Shown here: one piece after another, positions 50,901-57,982 of the stretch
How the letters are laid out: every line of letters starts with the position of its first letter
How positions within the stretch are numbered: position 1 is the first letter of the stretch
Assembly (NCBI RefSeq): GCF_000524195.1
Contig: NW_020170400.1
Span: forward strand, 271,775-329,756
Direction: 5' to 3'
DNA from: Echinococcus granulosus
Lineage: Eukaryota; Platyhelminthes; Cestoda; Cyclophyllidea; Taeniidae
DNA: 57,982 nucleotides
Translations under genes and position numbers: made by a program
Notes under the pieces: generated by a model
The model's database searches: none
The model's input: the letters and a program-made list of their open reading frames with translations, nothing else
Told to the model about the DNA's origin: nothing

Positions 50901-53433
50901 CCGCAGGTTCATCTCTCCGCAACAGATAACTTTAGTCAATGTCGATGTTTGAACAATGCCCATCAGACCTTTATTACTTCATCAAGATCTAGGGCGCTGG
51001 CTTGGCTTCGCAAGAGCCTGAAAAGTGAACATCATTTCACAAGAATCAAACGACTTATGCCTGAGCATTTCCTGAAGCCTCAGTGAAAGACATCGGGCAC
51101 ATTGCATCACTTTTGTTTTAAGTGTTATGGAGCAAGAAGCGATGCCAATTGGGGAAGTAAAAAAAGAGAGCGGTGTTGTCAAGGCTTACTTCTCGAGGGA
51201 AGATTAACGGCTGTCCAATTTCGGTACCCACGCCCTCCTACATGAGTCACGCCGTGTCCTCTCTTCCGCCCTCTCTACGTCCCATCCCATTCCGTGTCCG
51301 TAGTGGATGAAAATTGGCTGGCACAGCGTCACGTCTAGTAAACACGCAAACACGCGCCGCTGCTGCCGTCAGCCAACCGGCTGTTGTAAACTGATCCGCC
51401 CGTCAGTCGTCTGTCAAGTGGTAAAGCCAATCAAGCCATATGGGATAGCGACAAGCGCCTTTTATTCTGCTGATCCGGCCTCCTATTGGCTGGATTTGAA
51501 TGACACGGCTTAATTTGACTTTGTTTGGAGCTAAAACATCCTATGATAATTTGTCTGTCCTGACATCCATCATGCACCAGCTTTCCGATATTCTAAGGGT
51601 TTTGTTGTGTGTAACGATTTCAAAGAAGGCTTGATCTGTGCAGTTTTACGCTAGCTAACACACGCGTTGTGCATTCAGAGGGATGACAGCTGTCCTGTGG
51701 TCTAAGAACCACTGTACCGGACTAGTGGTCGACAGACATGCTGTTCAAGTGTCCATTTGCTGCGCTTGAAACCTTCTATGCAATTGGATATCTGCGGGTA
51801 CAGCTTTTACGCCTTTGGTCAGAATACTTCATCACTACGTGCTGTTTCAAGTGTTCACTAACACTATCATCTGGCATCCTGATTAACGATGTTTGGAGTG
51901 GACTGATCCATGGTGTGTGCACTGGGCACACTTCCCACTTGCTACTGTGCGCGGTACCGCCGCGTTAGTACCACATTTTACGGCTGTAAAATCAGAAGCT
52001 CCAACTTACCTTTAAAATTCTTGGGAGAAGATCTGCTCTGAAGTAGATGCCATTATCAAATTAAAATAGAAGGAACTGGGTTTGTTATTTCGTAGATGGG
52101 GGCCCAACGGATCAAGACATTAGCTTCCTAGGACAGTTTCTGTCTCTTGGATTGACTACGTCAGTATCAATTGTGGTGGCGGCAGTGCTGTTCATCATTC
52201 TTTGCCTGGGTTGCATCATTTGCCTCTGTCGTCGAAATCGTTTCAACGCGAGATCTACGAACTCCCCTACAGCCGTCGTCAACACTGTCTTCGACGGGGT
52301 CAATCGTACATGCAGTGGCGAACTCGCTGTACCGCATACTGACCCTTCTTCACTGCTCAACGGTGTTCGAAAGTCACCTGACGACTTCCATTCCCAGATA
52401 CTTGCAACTCCAACGCAACAGCAGCAGATAGTGCTGCCGCCAGCAAAGTCTATGGGTGATCTCTTCCAACCGCATCAACTTTCACCCAACTCTCCGATGC
52501 TAAGGCACTTCCATGAGTATCCTTCATCACCGCAGCCTCCACCTCCAGGTTCATGGAACACGCAACCCATTTGCTATTCGGTAGCTCATCATCCACAGTG
52601 GCTGCCACAACAACAGCAACAGCAGCAGCATCAACAACAAGTCCATCAGCAAATGCCACTTTCGCCGCAGAATCAGACCCAAAACCGTGTTTCTGGTTGG
52701 TTAATTTTATGGTCTAGTCACCCTGTAATTGATTCACTCATCTACAGTAATTGCCTTTCTTCCACAAACTATTCCCCATCCCGCATATTTAGTCGTCAGT
52801 CTAGTCATTTATAGGCTAGAATTGTGGCTCATCTTTATGGTTCTCTTCCTAAATCCAGCAATCAGCCTAACCAATGTGGACCTTTTCTGTTTTATAGGCG
52901 CTACACCTTCCTCGAACGTTCCAACCTGCCCCCAACAACTACAACAGCAATCCCATCTGTTGCATTCAACTCGCTTTCCTTATCAACATCTGGAAACCTC
53001 CTCGCTCGTAGCTGACGGAGGAATCGTCTATCTTGGTGAAATCGGTAGCGGTTCTGGGAGTGGGGGCTCTCGCCTAGCCACAAGTTCCAGGCGCCCTAGG
53101 CGTCGTTCTGGGCGCGCCATGGATACCCAGTCCTCGTCCAGTATTGGCTGCGGTCCTTCCACCCGTGGTGCCCAATCAGCTGAGGGTGCACCGCGCACCG
53201 CGAGCAATAGTCCGCACTCCGTTGGTCCTTCCTGGTCCTCTAGTCGTGGCACGACTGCCAATAACCCTAGTGCCAACAGCAGCGCCAACGTTCGCCCCCA
53301 TCATCACCGCCATCACCATCACCGTAGATGCCGTCGTCAAGATGGTAGTGGTGGTGGTAGCAGTGGAAAGCAGTCGACACGGAACCACTCCACCAATAGT
53401 AGTGAGAAGATTGCTTACCCTGTGGAATTGTAG
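42000..53433 (+). CDS. CUB-LDLa single-pass membrane protein, NETO-like (N-terminus unresolved)
   Basis: Exons in consistent phase: 42000-42343, 42819-42910, 44055-44140, 48659-48889, 52096-52695, 52898-53433; 628 residues visible. Exons 1-3 make a CUB domain: GAIIYSHDF, YPLAFSCEVVI, TCKDDFLYVFD, SKSYICIAF and GFKIVVTAFQ, with four cysteines. Exon 4 is an LDL-receptor class A domain ending CDGVFNCPDGRDE (calcium box), with about 34 extra residues between its second and third cysteines. Exon 5 gives a membrane helix (SIVVAAVLFIILCLGCIICLC), a CRRNR stop-transfer, then a long Gln/Pro/Ser/His-rich tail continued in exon 6. CUB-LDLa-membrane order matches NETO proteins, auxiliary subunits of kainate receptors, which have two CUB domains; a first CUB is not seen. 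LRP10/12-type proteins are an alternative. The intron 44141-48658 contains an assembly gap and repeats. Confidence 0.65.
44273..44292 (+). repeat. poly(T) run at gap edge
   Basis: Twenty thymines directly precede the N run. This probably caused the assembly break. Confidence 0.8.
44293..44392. other. assembly gap of exactly 100 N
   Basis: A run of 100 N, the conventional placeholder for a gap of unknown size, lies inside the intron between the CUB and LDLa exons. Real sequence of any length may be missing, including exons. Open frames spanning it are artefacts. Confidence 0.98.
45517..45544 (+). repeat. perfect-stem hairpin
   Basis: Ten bases, CCGTCTGTCC, face GGACGGACGG across an eight-base loop. 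All ten positions pair, one as G-T. It lies in the large intron of the CUB gene, near diverged repeats, and may be part of a mobile-element remnant. Confidence 0.4.
46262..46480 (-). repeat. interspersed repeat, inverted copy
   Basis: The reverse strand of this segment aligns to 47841-48012 on the plus strand. Shared words include gtgtgagg.catg, tgtggattggtctca, tcaacaaggaggc (tcaccaaggaggc in the other copy), aggcaag and atcggtc, in the same order. Both copies read through short peptide-like stretches such as VDWS...TKEAEHVE, so the element may have been coding once. Confidence 0.6.
47841..48012 (+). repeat. interspersed repeat, direct copy
   Basis: Partner of the inverted copy at 46262-46480, about 1.4 kb away in the same intron. 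Alignment needs several indels. No terminal repeats or target-site duplications were found by eye. Confidence 0.6.
52608..52628 (+). repeat. CAA/CAG run encoding seven glutamines
   Basis: An in-frame Gln tract in the cytoplasmic tail of the CUB-LDLa protein, followed by His and three more Gln. Confidence 0.85.
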
Positions 53434-53656
53434 TCAATATCTAGCCAGGGTAACAACACCACCCATGTCCTCAGTAACATCATCTCCACTTTTTTCTTCG
53501 CCAGTGAACAATCAGTATTTGCATCCTCCTCCCCTTACCCTCCCTCGGTTCTATGTAATCTTGCCAAAACGTGAAATACATGTCTTTTTGTTCACCTCAT
53601 TTTCTACTCCATCATTCTCACGTTGTGTTTGGTGTTTACCTTTTTTGTCATTTCAG

Positions 53657-56600
53657 GCATGATTTCTGATGTGGCCGCATGTTCAGTGTTGCTTCTTTGC
53701 ATCCTTGTGATTCATTGGAGTTTGCAAGGTGAAGCATCGAATATGGTAGCGAATATTGAACAGCAGAGAAAAGAAGCTGGTGTTGGTAATGCAGGAGCAT
53801 TAGAAAGTACTCTGGGAAAGGAATATTCCAGACTTGAAGGCAAAGCATTCCTTCCTCACAGTGCAAGTAAGTTACTTTCATACCATTTATTGTTCACGAA
53901 TAGACATCTGAGGAGTTGGATTTTTGAGCTAGGAACTGGGTCATTTATGAATGGGTCACTGGCGGTAGTGAGGTCAATCTCCAATTTTTGACCGCTTTTA
54001 ACCTTATCGTCGCTAAGGTGTCTGTTCGAGAGAAAAATTATTTTTCCCTGCATTTTGTCGTGGAAAATTTGCACAATGTGGCTAATTTGTGATCCTGCAA
54101 ACCCATGACATCGCTATAATTTGGTTATTTTTGTTTCCTTCCATGGGAGGGTTTTCTACCCCTACATACTCCTACTCCTGGATCCGTCGACACGCCATTT
54201 TATCAACCTTTTTTAGTCTTGTTTTTTTATCTCCCGGCAATGCTTCGCGTGAATTTAGTAGAGCTTCTTGTCTGTTTATTTTTTTTACATTTCTATGGAA
54301 TGGGTTAATTTTTACGGCGCAATTCCAAGATCCTGAAATAATAGTCTCGGCTAATGTTCCGGTTTTTCGTTCCAAAAAAAGAAGGACAAACGGATGGTAT
54401 CAACGAAACTATCTCTATATCGCTCTGGCAGGCAATCAAATTTTCACAGTCTTATAACTTTCAGAAACTTGTAATTTACAGACAGGCATTAGTCCATCTG
54501 TATGGGATTCCTCAATGTTGTCCTTCCACAACTCTTCGTGAAAGATGTCCGTCATTTAGCCAAGATGTGGTAGCAAACGTAGTGGCCAAAAATGCTTAAA
54601 AAGGTGATTCTGGTGACTTCCCAAACAAAAAGTTGTTTTCCCTGTTGTGTGTGTGTGTGTGTGGTGGACTACGGACGGGACTGTTTACCACGCGTTTCTC
54701 AGTGAAGGTCGAACAATCGCACCGGCGGGCATAAGGTCCAAATTTTGCAAGGCAACACAGCCTCTCATATCCACTTGCTCATGGAATTAACTTGTTATAT
54801 AATCCACACTTCAGAACAAAACCGAGAGAGGTATTGCCTTACCCTTGTCCTCATCCACCCTGGTCTCGTTATAATAACTCTTCCAAGCTATTATCACTTT
54901 TCCTTGTCATCATAAATGAGATAGAAATGATGGTGGCTAGGCCTACATTTTTTGATCTGGGGGACGGAACGTTTTATTGCAACAGATTCTGTAACGGTGG
55001 CTATTTTATCGGGTAAACTTATCCGAAAGGGTCTTCTGAATTCTCTACTTATTCCTTTGCAAGAAACTTGCACTGTATCAAATACCAAGGCTGCATCTTG
55101 TCAAATGGATAATACTACTACATGTTCCTTTGTACGGCCTTTTTCCTTTGCATATTCCAATGCGTTTCATGGGTGGATTTCAAGCTGCGTGCCATCGCAA
55201 TTATTACTGTTAACTGTTGTTATCTTCATTTTCTAATCAGGAACCGCAACTGTGAAAAGCCAGTTCTGCAATAAGCCTGATCTCACGTGGGCTGATTTCA
55301 CCCATTCTACTTGTATCAGTGCCTTTTTATGGCATTTTGGTGTGTCTCACGCGGTTTTATGGAACTACAGCTCCGCCTCCATTCATTTCCCCCATGTTTC
55401 TAACTGAAAGGCCCCCAATGCGTTGTCATTGGCATGACATGCCTTTGCGAAAGTAGAGAAAGGCGAAAGCATTCAATCTCAACTGATCTACATTGTGGAA
55501 GCGATTTTGTTCAGCTCACCTTTTATTACTTCTCAGATCAAACCGAAATTTGGTGCTCACTTGGCTTGCAAAAGTAACGGATAATGTTTCATGAATTATC
55601 ATCCCCTCCTTCAATACATGTGATTGTGGGAATGATCTAACCACACCCATTACAAACGCGCCCTGCTTTTTCTTCAGCTAGGTAAAGGTGGACTATTTTG
55701 TTGTTCTACCTTCCAGACAAGGGTAGCCTTTGTTAGTCGGTCGTTTCACTACCATTTGTATGTCTCTTGTAGCAACTCCTCATGTTGCCAATCGTTTTAT
55801 GGCGCAACTTTGCTTTCCAGAAGAGGTGCGCATTCTGAACTTTCGTTGTTATTTTGTAAACGTCTGCTTTGGTTTGGTTTGGTTTTTTTCCAAATGCGTC
55901 AATTTGGTCAAAATAAAACACTAAGGTCAAAGCGCAGTGTGGATTGCTGAAATTGACGAGCTAAAGTTGCACAAAAACCGTCTGTGCTTACTATCACTGG
56001 GCGATTTATTTTATGTATTTGGGTAAATCCCCTTTCGATGGTCATAGAATTTTTAAAAAGAAAATATAAAGTAGTGCCGTCCCATTTTTTTGCCGTAATC
56101 CATTACCGCCTGTCACTGTCATTATATGGCCATTAAAACATGGGAGAATGTGATGTTAGGGGATTGCAGTTATAGTCAGATTTTTTCCACCCTTATGTAT
56201 GGCAGATTGCATCTCGTAGATTTGAAATGTAGAGTTACCAGTTTTAGAAGAATTTGTTTTCAGTCTGGGGTTTATTTGTTTTTTGTTCGAGGAGTGCAAA
56301 AATTGGTGAGAATTTGCATTTTCTCTCTCTACCCACTTAGCAATTATTCCCTTCTTCTTTTAGAAGTAAAACCTCCAACGTATAATGTGGTAAGTTCGTT
56401 CTAGTAACGTGAAAGTAGAAATATGCTTCGAGCTTCTGATATCTTTGTGATTTTTGTGCCGATTTCGTGGAAATTTTGCTGCGCCTTTTCAGTAGCTGCT
56501 TCGAAATTGCAGATTAGGCTTCAAATGTAGAAGCTTCGATAACAAAATAGGGATGATTTAAACATTTACTGTTGGATTGGACCCTTAAATATTGCCTATT

Positions 56601-57252
56601 TATGGCTTGTGATGACTAGTGATTACTAGTTATTTATGACTAGCGATGGCTTAAAGACATATTTAAAGGTGTGTATTCATTGCGCATGTTTTGATCAGCA
56701 GTCAGAGTGATGAGGACACTTTATTGAGAAATCTGGATTCTGTTACGACTCGTAAACATCAAAGGCAGTGCATTGTACTGTCTACAATCACTGCCTCAAA
56801 GTTGCCTCGGCAGTGATTTGCCTGTTTTGTGCAACCAACCAACGTGTGTGTTCACTTCTCTAGGAAGATGGACCACTTTCAAGGGTCAGATCAGCTCGAC
56901 TCACGAACTCATCGTCCATTTTCTTTTCAAGTCATCAATATAAAACTGACGTTGTGTCATTGCCATATGGCACACAGGTGTCGTTGTTCCCATTGCTTCA
57001 CGCTGTGTCATTAAGACTTGGTAATGTTTGTGTTTGTTTGTCTGAAAGCCACCAGATGAAGTGGTGCGAAGAGACCGCGAGTGGAATTACCTCGACTCAC
57101 CGCTCAATCAAATCCCTATTCCACGAGCGCCTACACCAACTTTCGGTGAGGTCACCCCACGACCTCAGGTGTGGCACAGAGAAGACACCTTCTTCCCCGT
57201 CCTCCGCAACCGCAACATCACCGTTCACGGACCCTCCAACTACATTCTTCAG
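53657..57252 (+). CDS. signal-peptide gene with very short exons, runs past window edge
   Basis: The first exon, 53657-53866, follows a good acceptor (tttgtcatttcag) and starts ATG at 53659. It encodes MISDVAACSVLLLCILVIHW, a typical secretory signal, then a hydrophilic stretch. Exons joinable in phase are 54986-55012 (27 bases, phase 1-1), 55241-55318 (78 bases, phase 1-1, with QFCNKPDLTWADFTHSTC), 56364-56389 (26 bases, phase 1-0) and 57049-57252 (204 bases, phase 0, Pro-rich, one NIT glycosylation site, GTGAGT donor). That is 181 codons so far. The protein is probably secreted or membrane bound. The family is not recognised. The signal exon followed by tiny, mostly symmetric exons recalls flatworm micro-exon genes. 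The small exons rest on splice signals and phase alone, and 55773-55823 is another possible exon. Alternatively, the first exon could be an alternative 3' exon of the CUB gene, since the phases match. Confidence 0.4.
54646..54663 (+). repeat. (TG)9 microsatellite
   Basis: Nine perfect TG units in an intron of the signal-peptide gene. Confidence 0.9.
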
Positions 57253-57982
57253 GTGAGTTGTCTCACCTTCACAAAAAGTGCCACCTCATTTGGACATGTC
57301 CGCACACACACGCGTTAAGATCTGCAATGCCCCGCAATGCTCCAAACAACAGCGAAAGTTTCAGGGTAAACTGAGGCGTCGCTCGGTTCGCAGGGTTGAC
57401 TGAAATAACCTCAACTGACCAAAAGTTGTGAGGCCATAAATGTCGCATACTCTAATTGCTGCATGCGAACTCGCAGTTTGCACTGGCTGTCGCTGTTGCT
57501 GTTGCTGTCGCTCACCAGCTGAACTTCGTTGCGTATGTGGCCCCATTGGATGGTTGAAGCGTACCACTCCGACCGGCGTTTATTGCCTACCTGTCAACTC
57601 GACGGCTCCAACCGTTTCTGTTTCTACTTCATCCTACACAGGGATTGCATCTTAAGCGACCCTTTTCCGGTTTTGCAGTGTTACACTTGTACAGTTGTAA
57701 AGGCGGCAAACAGTTGGCGAAGAAACAACCAGTTGTCTATAGATGCGAGTTACTTGTCTCATTGTACGCGAGTAGACTTCCTCTCTACGACACATATATG
57801 TGACGAATCAGCTTACAATTGAAGACGTTGACGGGGGCGACATTCAGCCTACCCATTGGTCGATCCCTGCACTCAGTCCCTCTCATTAGTCAAACGACTG
57901 ACTAATTGGAATTGTGATTTGTCGCGTTGCCATTCATGGCCAATTGGCGTCCGCGTGGGGAAGTCTTCCAACACCATCCGCA
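57253..57982. other. right-edge intron of the signal-peptide gene
   Basis: After the donor at 57253 I see no further exon that joins in phase. Short open frames occur, one with a run of cysteines (57440-57655), but the sequence includes repetitive TGCTG/TGTCG units and no clear splice context. Confidence 0.35.

Noticed and set aside
55241..55318. Resemblance to a hormone-receptor domain (C....TWADFTHSTC)
   Set aside because: The remaining cysteines and the CWP-type motif of that domain are absent from the adjoining exons, so a family B receptor call is not supported.
1..57982. tRNA, rRNA, CRISPR array, prophage or bacterial operon
   Set aside because: Nothing of these kinds was seen; the sequence is animal nuclear DNA with spliced genes.

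Overview
This is an intron-rich, AT-rich animal nuclear sequence. It carries six recognisable conserved animal genes, several introns of only 35-76 bases, micro-exons, polyglutamine runs and one 100-base assembly gap. The combination points to a parasitic flatworm, most likely a tapeworm. That is inference from gene architecture and content; no species marker was seen.

Layout. (1) 195-2887 (+): the 3' end of an unrecognised gene with a basic, serine-rich tail. (2) 3814-4304 (-): SmD1, a core spliceosomal protein. (3) 5174-11411 (+): cytoplasmic dynein intermediate chain, complete. (4) 12487-20505 (+): the Mediator kinase CDK8, complete except for a one-base frame break, with two 33-base proline-rich micro-exons in its tail. 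(5) 21240-21920 (-): ZNRD2 (Sjogren/scleroderma autoantigen 1), complete in three exons. (6) 25238-34505 (-): ARMC2, a cilium/sperm-flagellum armadillo protein, with one unresolved exon join. (7) 35432-40432 (+): LRRC34, complete in nine exons, divergent from ARMC2. (8) 42000-53433 (+): a membrane protein with a CUB domain, a modified LDL-receptor class A domain, one membrane helix and a long low-complexity cytoplasmic tail, resembling NETO-type receptor auxiliary proteins; its N-terminus is not resolved and the gap lies in one of its introns. (9) 53657 to beyond the right edge (+): a gene starting with a signal-peptide exon followed by very short exons.

The genes are not an operon in the bacterial sense. 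SmD1/dynein chain and ARMC2/LRRC34 are divergent pairs with compact shared upstream regions (about 0.9 kb each). The second pair joins two genes linked to motile cilia or sperm. Genes 8 and 9 are head to tail only about 220 bases apart with no AATAAA between them, which could mean polycistronic transcription with trans-splicing, as known in flatworms, or one alternatively spliced locus.

The most interesting items are the signal-peptide plus micro-exon gene at the right end, which looks like the flatworm micro-exon gene class; the twin 33-base exons of CDK8; two frame breaks that each sit at an adenine run (probably assembly errors, testable); an LDLa domain with a large insertion; and a pair of inverted, diverged repeat copies inside the CUB-gene intron. 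Splice sites were chosen by hand from GT/AG signals, reading phase and remembered human homologues; no alignment was run.
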